A stretch of DNA of 64,000 nt from Paenibacillus_E allorhizoplanae (GCF_927798215.1 NZ_CAKMMW010000001.1:186001-250000); one strand, 5' to 3'. Shown: positions 27,873 to 37,429, numbered from the stretch's first letter. Numbers and translations: made by a program. The notes: generated by a model not told the origin, from the sequence alone.

Positions 27873-27988
27873 TTTGCAACGCCGCCTCCGACTCATTCCT
27901 TCTAATCAATGAAATCATAACATAAAAGTCATTGGAATAAATAATGAAATTCAAGTACGATGACATCAGTAAACAGGGGGTGTCAGAC

Positions 27989-29383
27989 ATGAATAGTCGC
28001 AGCAAATGGTTGTTGATTTCAGTTGGATTGGGGGTGCTGCTGAACCCGTTAAATTCTTCGATGATTGCTGTTGCAATAGCAAGGCTGCAAAATGTGTACC
28101 AACTTGCATTCACAGAGGTGTCCTGGATCATATTTGTATTCTACTTAGCGAGTGCTGTCGCGCAGCCTGTGATGGGAAAGGCAAGTGATTTATTCGGTCG
28201 CAAGAAAATATTTCTTGCTGGGCTGATGATCGCCTTCATTGCTTCCTTATTAGCTCCGCTATCGCCCTACTTCGGATTGCTCCTCGTGTTACGCATCATA
28301 CAAGCGATAGGAACAAGCATGATGGTTGCGGTTGGCATGGCCATTGTGCGGATTCATATAACGGAGAAACAAGCGGTTGCTCTATCCGTCATGTCCATTT
28401 TCCTATCCGGAGCTGCAGCACTTGGCCCTTTCATAGGAGGGATCCTGATTCACTGGTGGGACTGGCAGGCAATCTTCCTCATCAATATTCCGTTCGTGGT
28501 GGCGAGCTTTCTACTCGCGTGGAGGTTCATCCCCAATGACCAACAGGCAACATCTCTTACACACGAACTATCTTTTCGAAAATGGATAGCATTGATCGAT
28601 GCGTCTGGGATTCTGCTGTTCACAGTTGGGCTAGTTGGGCTGCTCGTTGGCGTACTGTCAGCCAAATCAGTCGGACACATCTCCATGATGCATGTCATCG
28701 TCGGGCTGATTGGCCTCGTTTCACTGGGGGCTTTCGTACGCCATGAGTTAAGAACGACAACTCCCTTTATACCTCTGCGCACATTCGCCAAATATCCGGC
28801 AATGACAAGGGTCAATATCGAATTCATGCTCGTTAACGTACTATTTTACTCCCTCTTTTTCGGGCTTCCGTCCTATTTGCAGATGGTACGCCATGTCAGT
28901 GAATTCCACACTGGGCTTCTCATGTTAAGCCTAGGCTTATGTTCACTCATCGTATCTCCCTTAGCAGGCCGATGGATTGATAAATCAGGACCACGGCCAG
29001 CCTTGCTGCTATCCGCGATCCTGATGGCACTTGGGTCCATATGGATCGTGACATGGCAACCAACTTCTCCGATGGTCAGTGTATGTCTAGCTTTAGCCGC
29101 GTTCGGAGTTAGCAATGGCTTGAACAATGTCGGAATGCAAGCCGCTTTGTTCCAAAGCTCACCGAAAGAAATGATCGGGGTAGCCTCCGGATTGTTTAAT
29201 ACATCCCGATATTTGGGCACCATTCTCTCTTCTTTATTGATCAGCATCGTAATGGGAGATACGTTCAGCGCGGGTGGTTTGCGAATACTCGGGATTATTC
29301 TCACAGTGATTGCCATGTGTCTACTATTAATGAATCGGAGACGCTTGGCCTCCAAACCATTGGAAGCATCTATGAATTCGTAA
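27989..29383 (+). CDS. MFS transporter, DHA2/EmrB-QacA type
   Basis: This 464-residue membrane protein has at least 12-14 hydrophobic segments. The MFS motif A between helices 2 and 3 reads GKASDLFGRKK. The drug-exporter motif C appears near LSGAAALGPFIGGIL. It is predicted to export drugs or metabolites with proton exchange. The ATG at 27989 follows GGGGG at 8 nt; an in-frame ATG 45 bp upstream lacks a site. Divergent from the LysR gene that probably controls it. A strong convergent terminator follows. Confidence 0.92.
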   Translation: MNSRSKWLLISVGLGVLLNPLNSSMIAVAIARLQNVYQLAFTEVSWIIFVFYLASAVAQPVMGKASDLFGRKKIFLAGLMIAFIASLLAPLSPYFGLLLVLRIIQAIGTSMMVAVGMAIVRIHITEKQAVALSVMSIFLSGAAALGPFIGGILIHWWDWQAIFLINIPFVVASFLLAWRFIPNDQQATSLTHELSFRKWIALIDASGILLFTVGLVGLLVGVLSAKSVGHISMMHVIVGLIGLVSLGAFVRHELRTTTPFIPLRTFAKYPAMTRVNIEFMLVNVLFYSLFFGLPSYLQMVRHVSEFHTGLLMLSLGLCSLIVSPLAGRWIDKSGPRPALLLSAILMALGSIWIVTWQPTSPMVSVCLALAAFGVSNGLNNVGMQAALFQSSPKEMIGVASGLFNTSRYLGTILSSLLISIVMGDTFSAGGLRILGIILTVIAMCLLLMNRRRLASKPLEASMNS

Positions 29384-29402
29384 ACGTTGTTTGTGAAGGC
29401 TG

Positions 29403-29448
29403 AAAAGGCTTGCCCGCTATGTCCTAGAACATAACAGGCAAACCTTTT
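29403..29448. terminator. Bidirectional terminator between MFS and GH78-like genes
   Basis: AAAAGG with TTGCC and CTATGT pairs with ACATAA, GGCAA and CCTTTT across a 6-nt loop. The T-run is present on both strands. It serves both convergent genes. Confidence 0.8.
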
Positions 29449-29450
29449 CC

Positions 29451-32366
29451 CTATTCAAGAAGCTGTAGTTTCAATTCTTTCACATTGCCTGTATAGCCTT
29501 CTGGCATCCGAACATGAACAGTCACACTTGCCGGATAACTGACGGTAATTTCCATCGTTTTACTGGCTTCGTTCACCGTCCAGGACACATCGATTCGTCC
29601 CCCTGCTGGATGTGGAACGCTCCCTTTCGCCCATGTCAATCCACTCAGTGCTGGCGCAACTTCGATCTCTGACCATCCGGGTGCAAGACTTCTCACACCT
29701 AGCACTTCCCTGCCCAAGAAATATGCGGGGGCCGAAGACCAGGCATGACAATGACTACGGGTAAGCATGTTCGGATTCGCACGATTTTCAAGGAAATTCG
29801 GATATTGTTCCCAACATGTTGTCGCTCCATTGCGAATCATCATCCCATAGTTATGGCGAATATCCGCTAGCACGAGATCAACTTCTCCCAACTTCGCTAG
29901 TGCTTCATAATAGAAGAACGACATAAAGGGACTACCAATTTGTACAAAATGAGACGGCGGAGACACGAGGTAGCTGTCGATCTTCTGCTTTCGGTTACCG
30001 AACGCTACGCCAGTTAATGAGGCGACTACCTGTGTCTGCATACTCACAACTTGCGAGCGTCTTCCATCCGCATGTATGCAATCGATATACGCCAATGCAT
30101 CCTCATTCCACAAATGGTTATTGATGGCTGTTTCCAGTCGCAGTGCCGCATTTTCCAATAAAGCAACTCCCTGCTGATCGCCTGAAATGCGTGCCATTCG
30201 TGCGCCAACTCTTAACGTATGGACTAGAAACATATTTTGGTGGGTGACAATGCCGTCATTCGGCTGATCAATCGGTGACCAGTCGAGTAAATTCCAGCCT
30301 TTGATCGCAAAAAGTCCTTGATCATTGATGTTCGTCAAATAATGCTCGAGTGTAAATCGGATATGTCCATACATCTCCGAAGCAAATGCTTCATCCGCAG
30401 TCTGCTCATAGTATTCTGCACAAGCAATCGCCCAGAAGAACGTCCAATTAGGAATCACACTGCTCCACCCGCTAGGCACTTGGTCCGCGAACAACGGGGT
30501 TTGATGCTTAGAACCTGGGACAAGCCTTAAACAGCGTTTGATAATATCTTGTACGCCATATAAATAGTTACTTACCAACGCTTCATTCCGGCTGTCTCCA
30601 ACCCAGAATACCTGCTCAAAAGCGGGACAATCTACGAAAGTATCCTCCATACACACCTTCGTTGTGTGACGGGATATTTCCCAAATATCATTCAAGAGTT
30701 CGTCCGAACACGTGAATTGCCCAACTTCCGCAACGGGATAATTACTCTGAATCATCGTGACGTTGTAGAGTTTGATTGGCTGCTTAGCTCCTCTTACAGT
30801 CATAGACACATAACGAAAACCTCTCCGAATCGGTGTTTCATAGCGCTGACGGCCCGCCTTGCACACATAGCGAAGCGTATGGTCAAGTCCAAACATGTCC
30901 TGTCTGTACTCACCAGCCATATACTCGAAGCCATACCAATCTAAGATATCACCCTCATTGGCTTCCACCTCGAAGGCCAAATAACCAGAATATTCTTTCC
31001 CTAAATCAAACAACACTTCCGTATCGTATCCTTCGAAAACAGGTACGCTAGCTGCTTCCGCGTTTGGAATAATCGCATTTTGCAGCTGGGGAGGAACTGC
31101 GTAGCGAATGTTTTCTTTTCTCCATACACTTAATGCAAATACATCTACCTCAGACACGTACTTAGGGTTTAGAGGTTGAATCCAATCCTTGTACACGCTT
31201 AAATCTTCCACAGTTCTTACGTTGTCGTGCAGCTCTAGGTAGATCGGATGTTCCGACTCCAATTCACGAACACGTTGATGATCGATTAACTCAACAGCAT
31301 CGAAAGGTCCGATTCTGAGCCAAGAAGATTCCTGATGTTCTCGGTAGCTTGCTGGCGCCTGGAAGGAGACAACTTGCTCTTCCTCCGCGTATAAGCCAAT
31401 CTGTAGCTTGCCTGTATGAATATGACTGGACACATCAATGAGGAGCAGATTATCTCCTGCTTGAAGATCAACATCCACATATCGTTCTGGTGCTGAACCA
31501 TAAATTTGATTACCCTCGATCCACTCTCCGTTTAGCGATAGGGCTTTGAAACATTCTCCGCTTTGAAGAAAACCAATCGTTACCTTGCCAGCCTTACTGG
31601 ACACAAGGGATGTCGCTGTGTAACCGAGGAAATGAATGCGATTCGCGTGAACCTCGCTTCCGTCAATCCAACCGTTTCGGATATCTAGTGTCGCTGTCAC
31701 CTGAAACGTCTTGATCTTCGCGAGGGATTCGACTCGAACCGGCGTTATGATTTCTTCCGTCAAAAGAGGAATATCACGCGGCTTTACCACCGTCCACGGT
31801 TCCATGCCAACAGGCCCAAGCACGACCGATTGCATCCAGTTTACAGGGTCATATTCCTTTTCCATCCATGATGAATCCCAGAGACTTGCATCTATATATT
31901 CGGCAAAAGCATGCTGACAAGATGCTCTCGATGCACGTGGATGATGTCCCACATGCTCAGATGTCTGCCATGTCGCATCTGTCGCTGCGATCACATTCCC
32001 CTCGGAATCGTTCAATTCCGCTAGTAAGCCGCCGCGCCCCCTTACGTAGTAGAAGGTTGAAACACCGAAATGCATGACGAGAACAGCTACAGTGTTCATT
32101 TCGCCTGGTTTTAATAAATGACCGATTTCATACGTATCGTAGGCTAATTCAAAAGGCCAAGAGCGAACCGGCCCTCTCCCCACCTGGGTGCCATTTACCG
32201 TGAGCACATATCTTGAATCCGCAGTAATTCTCAGCGAAGCTGTAGGATTACTTAGCCCCTCGCTGTGCGGAACTTCGAACGATTTGCGAAAACATCTCCA
32301 TTCATTCCGCGGACTTTCTTCCCCATCTCCCCAAATCCACTGGGCTTGCCAATTCGTCATTGTCAT
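29451..32366 (-). CDS. GH78-like alpha-L-rhamnosidase
   Basis: This 971-residue protein has the bacterial rhamnosidase layout. N-terminal beta-sandwich domains (about 1-350) include WQAQWIW at the start. A central beta domain follows, then an (alpha/alpha)6 catalytic barrel (about 530-880) and a C-terminal beta domain. The catalytic region contains VDCPAFEQVFWVGDSRNEAL where classic GH78 enzymes have a DCPxRxERxGWxGD-like motif. The Arg/Glu pair is therefore altered, and activity or linkage preference may differ. No signal peptide, so it acts on imported oligosaccharides. AGGAGG lies 11 nt before the ATG. It is divergent from an AraC regulator likely controlling it. Confidence 0.88.
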   Translation of the reverse strand: MTMTNWQAQWIWGDGEESPRNEWRCFRKSFEVPHSEGLSNPTASLRITADSRYVLTVNGTQVGRGPVRSWPFELAYDTYEIGHLLKPGEMNTVAVLVMHFGVSTFYYVRGRGGLLAELNDSEGNVIAATDATWQTSEHVGHHPRASRASCQHAFAEYIDASLWDSSWMEKEYDPVNWMQSVVLGPVGMEPWTVVKPRDIPLLTEEIITPVRVESLAKIKTFQVTATLDIRNGWIDGSEVHANRIHFLGYTATSLVSSKAGKVTIGFLQSGECFKALSLNGEWIEGNQIYGSAPERYVDVDLQAGDNLLLIDVSSHIHTGKLQIGLYAEEEQVVSFQAPASYREHQESSWLRIGPFDAVELIDHQRVRELESEHPIYLELHDNVRTVEDLSVYKDWIQPLNPKYVSEVDVFALSVWRKENIRYAVPPQLQNAIIPNAEAASVPVFEGYDTEVLFDLGKEYSGYLAFEVEANEGDILDWYGFEYMAGEYRQDMFGLDHTLRYVCKAGRQRYETPIRRGFRYVSMTVRGAKQPIKLYNVTMIQSNYPVAEVGQFTCSDELLNDIWEISRHTTKVCMEDTFVDCPAFEQVFWVGDSRNEALVSNYLYGVQDIIKRCLRLVPGSKHQTPLFADQVPSGWSSVIPNWTFFWAIACAEYYEQTADEAFASEMYGHIRFTLEHYLTNINDQGLFAIKGWNLLDWSPIDQPNDGIVTHQNMFLVHTLRVGARMARISGDQQGVALLENAALRLETAINNHLWNEDALAYIDCIHADGRRSQVVSMQTQVVASLTGVAFGNRKQKIDSYLVSPPSHFVQIGSPFMSFFYYEALAKLGEVDLVLADIRHNYGMMIRNGATTCWEQYPNFLENRANPNMLTRSHCHAWSSAPAYFLGREVLGVRSLAPGWSEIEVAPALSGLTWAKGSVPHPAGGRIDVSWTVNEASKTMEITVSYPASVTVHVRMPEGYTGNVKELKLQLLE

Positions 32367-32436
32367 CGCGTTAGCGTCCTCCTTACGTTCCTATCTCTTC
32401 TTTAATTATAAAAAAAGGGAGGAGCAATGTTATCGG

Positions 32437-32465
32437 TTGATTACGACATACACTAGGTATATGAT
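32437..32465 (+). promoter_or_regulatory. Promoter of the AraC regulator gene
   Basis: TTGATT (32437-32442) and TATGAT (32460-32465) are separated by exactly 17 bp, 33 bp before the AraC start codon. Confidence 0.6.
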
Positions 32466-32497
32466 GACATTATCCTAAACGAAGTAAAGGAGTTCCT

Positions 32498-33370
32498 ATG
32501 CGCAGACCTGATATGCACGTTGAGAAAGGCGAAGAGTTTTTTGAGAATGGATTTGCTATATTTGTCAATAAAGTTTACGAACATTTCGATCTCCCTGAAC
32601 ATCTGCATGATTTCTATGAAATCAGCTATGTATGGGAAGGGAGCGGCTTTCACTATATAGGAGATCAGACGATCCGCGTCAGCAAAGGCGATTTATTTTT
32701 CATTCCAATTGGCATCTCTCATATCTTCCGCCCCTCCTCTCCTCATCCGAATAAGCCGCTGCGAATAGGCAACTGCATCTTCGACGCATCGCTATTTCAT
32801 TTTCTTACGTCCATTCTGCCAGAGCAGTACCACATGTACAGGTTCAATGATCTGGCCCAGCATGGCGGTCAATGGCTGCAAATGAGAGAACAATCGGGAG
32901 AATTCGAACAAGTGATGTCATCTCTATTAAGTGAATTCCAACAGAAGCGGACTGGCTACGAAACCATGATGTGCGGATTACTCCTCCAGCTGCTCATCGT
33001 CATGGGACGCACCATAGAACACGAAGAAGCTTCATCCTCTCCCAATCAAGACAGAATGGAAGCTGTCCTGAGGTCGATTCGAAGCCGATTAGCTGACAAG
33101 ATTACCTTAGCTAGCTTAGCTAAAGAGGTGGGAATTGGTACAAGACAAATACAACGCATTATTACCGAACATACAGGTGCGTCCTTTTCGGAGCTGATCT
33201 CTCATGAGCGAATCAACCAAAGCTGCCGTCTATTGGCTGATCCTTCCAATCGCGTCCTATCCATTGCAGATATCGCCGCAGCCGTTGGGATTCAGGATCC
33301 AAAGAGGTTCTATCGACTATTTAAAGAGAAAACAGGTGTAACACCGGCTACGTATCGCAGGAGGAATTGA
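32498..33370 (+). CDS. AraC family regulator with cupin sensor domain
   Basis: This 290-residue regulator has an N-terminal AraC-type cupin (about 25-150; HLHDFYEISYVWEGSGFHYI) that would bind a sugar. Two C-terminal helix-turn-helix motifs (about 190-288) include LASLAKEVGIGTRQIQRIIT and IADIAAAVGIQDPKRFYRLF. AAAGGAG precedes the ATG. It is divergent from the GH78-like rhamnosidase gene 131 bp away and is likely its activator, with rhamnose or a rhamnoside as plausible inducer. Confidence 0.93.
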   Translation: MRRPDMHVEKGEEFFENGFAIFVNKVYEHFDLPEHLHDFYEISYVWEGSGFHYIGDQTIRVSKGDLFFIPIGISHIFRPSSPHPNKPLRIGNCIFDASLFHFLTSILPEQYHMYRFNDLAQHGGQWLQMREQSGEFEQVMSSLLSEFQQKRTGYETMMCGLLLQLLIVMGRTIEHEEASSSPNQDRMEAVLRSIRSRLADKITLASLAKEVGIGTRQIQRIITEHTGASFSELISHERINQSCRLLADPSNRVLSIADIAAAVGIQDPKRFYRLFKEKTGVTPATYRRRN

Positions 33371-33402
33371 AGGTTATAACCTATATGTTACATCCTCTTA
33401 TG

Positions 33403-34572
33403 TCATCCCCTAGTCTGCTTTACTTTCACCCATTGCCCCTTCGCATAACTATCCAATATGGCTTCAGTAATCAACATAGAGCAGTGCCCATCCTCAAAGG
33501 TCGCAAAGTTAGCCTGCTCTGTTAACGGGTCTTTCCCTTCCCTAAGGAAAGAATAGAAGTGCAACATCATATGCTTGACCGAGTCTGGCCAGCCTTCGTT
33601 ATGCCCCCCAGGATGATGGATGGTTGAACGTGCTTCTTGTAAAAAGAGGGCTGGGTCAGCCAATAGCACTTCATTAGCTTGGTCTCGATGGCCGATCCAC
33701 AACTTTTCGGCTTCTTCTTGGTTCCAAAATGCAGACTTTTTGCTGCCGTTTAGTTCAAAGCTAAGCTTATTCTTCCTTCCCGCACTCACTTGTGAAACGG
33801 AAAAGGCGCCTTTGGCCCCATCATCAAAGCGAAGTAGAACAGATGCATAGTCTTCCGTTACAATGGCGGCATCCTCATAGTCAACCGCTGTGCCCCCTTG
33901 AGAAGCATATGTCGTTACTTGGTGAATAGGTTTTTTCCTGATCGGAATGACCGTTGCCAAATCGGCAAATACTTCAACCACTTTTTTACCTGTGACATAT
34001 TGAATGGTATCGCACCAGTGAGAGCCAATATCTGCAACAGCTCTAGATGTACCGCCAATTTCCGGAGCAAGTCGCCAATTATAGTCGGTTTCATAGAGCA
34101 ACCAGTCCTGCAGATAACTGCCATGAATAAGATGAATAGGCCCCAGATCATCCCGTTGAATCATAGAGGCAAGCTGCCGTAGAATTGGGAATTGTCTATA
34201 ATTGAAATTGACGCCATGTACAATACCCTTGGATTTCGCTAGAGCCACTAGCTCCGCAGACTCTACACTTGAGATCGCCAGGGGCTTCTCTGACAAAATA
34301 TGCTTGCCAGCTAAGATAGCCTCCTTATTAATTTGAAAATGAAGATAATTAGGTGTGCAGTTGTGTACAACCTCGATGTCCGGATTCTGTAGCAGTTCTC
34401 GATAATCTCCGTAAGCTTTGGGAATGCCTAACTGCTGAGCTTTCTTCTCGGCTGAAGCGAGATTAGATTCCGCGATAGCCACAACTTCGACGAATCCCAG
34501 CCTTCTTATCGCTTCGATATGAGCAGGTCCGATAAATCCTGTTCCAATAATGCCTACAGTAATTTTACGCAT
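33403..34572 (-). CDS. Gfo/Idh/MocA family oxidoreductase
   Basis: This 389-residue NAD(P)-dependent dehydrogenase has an N-terminal Rossmann fold (VGIIGTGFIGPAHIEAI), the family EKP motif (HILSEKPLAI, Lys about residue 97) and a C-terminal beta-sheet domain with the HW/D catalytic region GSHWCDTIQYVTG. Family members oxidise sugars, inositols or glycosides. The sequence resembles the larger MviM/levoglucosan-dehydrogenase-like group more than the two paralogues at 34615 and 38780. It is preceded by a variant of the nearby LacI operator (34604-34621). It shares no close spacing with the AraC gene, which is convergent. Confidence 0.92.
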   Translation of the reverse strand: MRKITVGIIGTGFIGPAHIEAIRRLGFVEVVAIAESNLASAEKKAQQLGIPKAYGDYRELLQNPDIEVVHNCTPNYLHFQINKEAILAGKHILSEKPLAISSVESAELVALAKSKGIVHGVNFNYRQFPILRQLASMIQRDDLGPIHLIHGSYLQDWLLYETDYNWRLAPEIGGTSRAVADIGSHWCDTIQYVTGKKVVEVFADLATVIPIRKKPIHQVTTYASQGGTAVDYEDAAIVTEDYASVLLRFDDGAKGAFSVSQVSAGRKNKLSFELNGSKKSAFWNQEEAEKLWIGHRDQANEVLLADPALFLQEARSTIHHPGGHNEGWPDSVKHMMLHFYSFLREGKDPLTEQANFATFEDGHCSMLITEAILDSYAKGQWVKVKQTRG

Positions 34573-34603
34573 AAGTTCCTCCTCTCAGCAGTTAACATTT
34601 CAA

Positions 34604-34621
34604 TATTTAAACGTTTAGATT
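34604..34621. promoter_or_regulatory. LacI operator 3 (variant) before the first Gfo/Idh gene
   Basis: TATTTAAACGTTTAGATT matches 16 of 18 positions of the palindrome AATCTAAACGTTTAGATT at 35748-35765. It lies 32 bp upstream of the start at 34572 and overlaps the stop codon of the preceding oxidoreductase gene. Confidence 0.65.
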
Positions 34622-35706
34622 TTATTGCGCGAAAGCGCATCCATGATCATTTTGAAAATAACAAGATCTTGCTTATAATCCTCTGGGGTCGTCTTCGGTG
34701 TTAAATCCTGCGTAATGATGTCGTACAGGTATTGCAGCTCTAAGGTGTACGAGTCTGTCCAAGTAGGACGAATCACAGATTCAGTATAGGCTTCGCCGAC
34801 CGTTTCATGCACATGGAGCTTCGTAGGAAGATGGCGAATATAGGGTGTATCGTATTGAACACGGACAGATTTATGCGTCGCATATACTTCCAAATGAGCA
34901 TCGAAGCGTCCCTGACCGTCTGTGCCCGTTTCGAACGTAACTGCAAACTGATCGTAATCGAAGATCGCCGTCAAAAATAAACTGCCATTGTTCGTTACTT
35001 TAGCACCAACGATCCCTTTGGGCATACCAAGCGCTTCGCGCATAGCGGAAAGATCATGGCTAGATAGGCCGCAAAGTAGGCGATATAACTGACCATTTGG
35101 CGAATCCGCGTCTACACCCGTGGCGTCCTTCACTAATTTCTCACTTCTATGACGTTTATCCGCCTTTAACGCTTCCGGAATATCATCAAAGGAAACGACA
35201 TGACTCGTTGGCTTAACGAATAAGCGGTTGGGTCCAATGATATCCCTTACTCTCGCATATTGGATATTCTCAAAGCCACCAATTTGCTTTACCGCTTCCA
35301 CGAAGGATGCCGCGTATCTGCGCATATAGCCAACCATGATTTTCACCCCATTGCGGTGTTGAGCTTCGATAATGGCGTCAGCTTCGCTCTCCGTCAAACA
35401 CATCGGCTTCTCGATTAACACATGCTTCTTATGATTAGCTGCTGCAATCGCACATTCTGCATGGTATTCATCACTATTCAACACGAAAACGATATCCAGA
35501 TCCGGTTGCTTGACTAGCTCCGCAGCGTCTGTGTATAGGTTTTCTACGTTATATCTGTCACCTAAATGAGCTACTAGCTTTGGCGAAATATCGCATAAAG
35601 CTGCGATGCGGAACTGTTTAGGAAGCGTTTCTAGTACAGGTAAATGAATCACTTGCGCGACTTCTCCAAGACCGATAATGCCGACGTTTAACGTTTTCGC
35701 TGTCAT
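34615..35706 (-). CDS. Gfo/Idh/MocA family oxidoreductase, paralogue A
   Basis: This 363-residue dehydrogenase has a Rossmann motif (VGIIGLGEVAQVIHLPVLE), the EKP motif (HVLIEKPMCLTESEADAI) and a C-terminal substrate domain. It is a clear paralogue of the protein at 38780-39865, sharing YTDA.ELVKQ, MVGYMRRYA and TPYIRHLPT blocks throughout. The start at 35706 (MTAKTLNVG) follows AAGGAGAGA; an upstream in-frame ATG at 35769 sits inside the operator region and is rejected. It lies directly after the LacI gene in the same direction, with operator 35748-35765 between. Substrate is likely a sugar or glycoside. Confidence 0.92.
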   Translation of the reverse strand: MTAKTLNVGIIGLGEVAQVIHLPVLETLPKQFRIAALCDISPKLVAHLGDRYNVENLYTDAAELVKQPDLDIVFVLNSDEYHAECAIAAANHKKHVLIEKPMCLTESEADAIIEAQHRNGVKIMVGYMRRYAASFVEAVKQIGGFENIQYARVRDIIGPNRLFVKPTSHVVSFDDIPEALKADKRHRSEKLVKDATGVDADSPNGQLYRLLCGLSSHDLSAMREALGMPKGIVGAKVTNNGSLFLTAIFDYDQFAVTFETGTDGQGRFDAHLEVYATHKSVRVQYDTPYIRHLPTKLHVHETVGEAYTESVIRPTWTDSYTLELQYLYDIITQDLTPKTTPEDYKQDLVIFKMIMDALSRNKI

Positions 35707-35747
35707 ACGTATATCTCTCCTTAGAATAATGGGATTTCCGATGATAT

Positions 35748-35765
35748 AATCTAAACGTTTAGATT
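35748..35765. promoter_or_regulatory. LacI operator 2 before Gfo/Idh paralogue A
   Basis: AATCTAAACGTTTAGATT is a perfect 18-bp palindrome with the central CG typical of LacI-family sites. It lies between the LacI gene and the oxidoreductase gene it probably controls. Confidence 0.8.
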
Positions 35766-35792
35766 TCATGATAAAAGCGATACAGTTAGTTC

Positions 35793-36812
35793 TTATCCGC
35801 CTTTTGGGGAGATGGAGCTTTCGCGAACGACCACTGTCATCGGGAATGTAATTTTTCGTGTGATGGATAGCCCATCGGGTTGTTCAATTTGTTCAATGAG
35901 TGCCGCAACCACTGAGCCTGCCATCTCACCAATCGGTTGCTTAACTGTCGTTATGGCTGGACTATAGAGCGCAGCCATAGCAATATCATCAAACCCTGCG
36001 ACAGCCACGTCATGAGGAACGCGAAGTCCCGATTCCTGCAACGCTTTGATCGCACCTATGGCAATCAGATCATTCGCGCCAAATAATGCCGTGAATTCAC
36101 ACTTGTTCGCGACTAGCTGCTTCATTGTTTGATAGCCGTACTGACTGAAATTGTGTACTTCCTCGGATTTCCCGTTTCTTACAAGCGCTTCATCGACTGG
36201 TATTTCTGCGATAGCTAACGCATTCCGATAGCCCAACTCGCGTCCAATACCGGTTGACATCGATCCGATGTAGGCAATTTTCGTGTGACCTTGTTGAATG
36301 AGATGTTCCACGACTTCTCTGGAGCTGTTCAAATTATCTCCCCAAACGGAAGTGACATCCTTATGGATCGGTGCAATCGAAACGAGTGGAATCCTACGAT
36401 CCATAAACATCTGAATGTAGTGGTCATCAGGATCACTCACGATTCGCCCACCTAGAATAACCCCATCCACGTTTCTTTCCAGCAGCGAGTTGATCGTAAG
36501 CTCAGCCGACTTCATCCCTGCGGTGCAAATCATCAGCGTATAACCCCGAAGAATAAGTTCTTCTTGAATTTGTTCAGCAAGCTCCGCCCAGTACTCGTTC
36601 GTCAGAAGCGGTACGATTAAGCCAACCGTCCTTGTCTTCTTTTTAATCATCGTTCGTGCAGCTTGGTCTGGGACATAATTCAATTTCTGAATCGCTAGCA
36701 GAACGCGTTCTTTCGTATTCTTCTTCACCTTATCGATCCCATTGACGACGAAAGAAACCGTGGCAGTAGATACCTTCGCCTCTCTGGCTACATCCTTGAT
36801 GGTAGCTTTCAT
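35793..36812 (-). CDS. LacI family transcriptional repressor
   Basis: This 339-residue repressor has the N-terminal LacI helix-turn-helix (IKDVAREAKVSTATVSFVVN), hinge helix (YVPDQAARTM) and a sugar-binding domain from about residue 60 (TVGLIVPLLTNEYWAELAEQ). It binds, by inference, the palindrome found before its own gene (36831), before oxidoreductase paralogue A (35748) and before the next oxidoreductase (34604). Autoregulation and control of an oxidative sugar step follow from this. The start ATG follows GAGGTG. Confidence 0.94.
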   Translation of the reverse strand: MKATIKDVAREAKVSTATVSFVVNGIDKVKKNTKERVLLAIQKLNYVPDQAARTMIKKKTRTVGLIVPLLTNEYWAELAEQIQEELILRGYTLMICTAGMKSAELTINSLLERNVDGVILGGRIVSDPDDHYIQMFMDRRIPLVSIAPIHKDVTSVWGDNLNSSREVVEHLIQQGHTKIAYIGSMSTGIGRELGYRNALAIAEIPVDEALVRNGKSEEVHNFSQYGYQTMKQLVANKCEFTALFGANDLIAIGAIKALQESGLRVPHDVAVAGFDDIAMAALYSPAITTVKQPIGEMAGSVVAALIEQIEQPDGLSITRKITFPMTVVVRESSISPKGG

Positions 36813-36830
36813 TCACTCACACCTCAACAA

Positions 36831-36848
36831 ATTCTAAACGTTTAGATT
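36831..36848. promoter_or_regulatory. LacI operator 1 before its own gene
   Basis: ATTCTAAACGTTTAGATT matches 17 of 18 positions of the perfect site at 35748-35765. It lies 19 bp upstream of the LacI start codon, suited to autorepression. Confidence 0.75.
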
Positions 36849-36935
36849 ATGGTCGCACATTCTTCATTTGAAGTCAATGATGAGTTTGAAAGTAAGCGCC
36901 AAATATCTCCCAGCTTTTGCACTAGTTACAACTTA

Positions 36936-36972
36936 AAACAACCCTCAACTTGCAGACAAGGTGGGGCTGTTT
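36936..36972. repeat. Hairpin flanking tandem array 1 (left copy)
   Basis: AAACA with CCCTCA and CTTG pairs imperfectly with CAAG, TGGGG and TGTTT across a 4-nt loop. On the minus strand it has T-rich flanks and resembles a terminator. A diverged copy lies on the other side of the array (37430-37468). Confidence 0.6.
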
Positions 36973-36982
36973 GATGCATAAA

Positions 36983-37420
36983 TTTGACTGAGAAGTCGAT
37001 TTTCGACGGCTCGGAGGGGAATAGATGCAAAGGTGCTACTGAGCCTGCGATTTCGGACGTCTCGCGCGAGCATTTCGTTAATTCAGCTAATTTGTTTGAC
37101 TGAGAAGTCGATTTTCGACGGCTCGGAGGGGAATAAGTGCGAAGGAGGCTACGGAGCCTGCGATTTCGGACGTCTCGCGCGAGCATTTCGACAATTCAGC
37201 TAATTTGTTTGACTGTGAAGTCGATTTTCGACGTCTCGGAGGGGAATTGGTGCAAAGGTGCTACTGAGCCTGCGATTTCGGACGTCTCGCGCGAGCATTT
37301 CGTCAATTTAGCTAATTTGTTTGACTGAGAAGTCGATTTTCGACGTCTCGGAGGGGAATAGATGCAAAGGTGCTACTGAGCCTGCGATTTCGGACGTCTC
37401 GTGCGAGCATTTCGTCAATT
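36983..37420. repeat. Tandem repeat array 1: four units of about 112 bp
   Basis: Units start at 36983, 37095, 37208 and 37320; the last is slightly shortened. Each begins with TTTGACTG, holds the dyad GTCGATTTTCGAC, then GGCTCGGAGGGG. A second core, TTTCGGACGTCTCGCGCGAG, follows about 60 bp on, and the unit ends with a CAGCTAATTTG-like stretch. Units differ by a few substitutions. The 112-bp period is not a multiple of three, so open frames across it are accidental. The same repeat family recurs at 54172-54943. Function is unknown. Confidence 0.92.
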
Positions 37421-37429
37421 CGTAATCGC

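Noticed and set aside
36926..37328. Short open frames on both strands across array 1
   Set aside because: Same reason: repeats of 112 bp create chance frames that change at each unit.
36983..37420. CRISPR array
   Set aside because: Units follow each other directly with no unique spacers, the unit is 112 bp long, and no cas gene is present.
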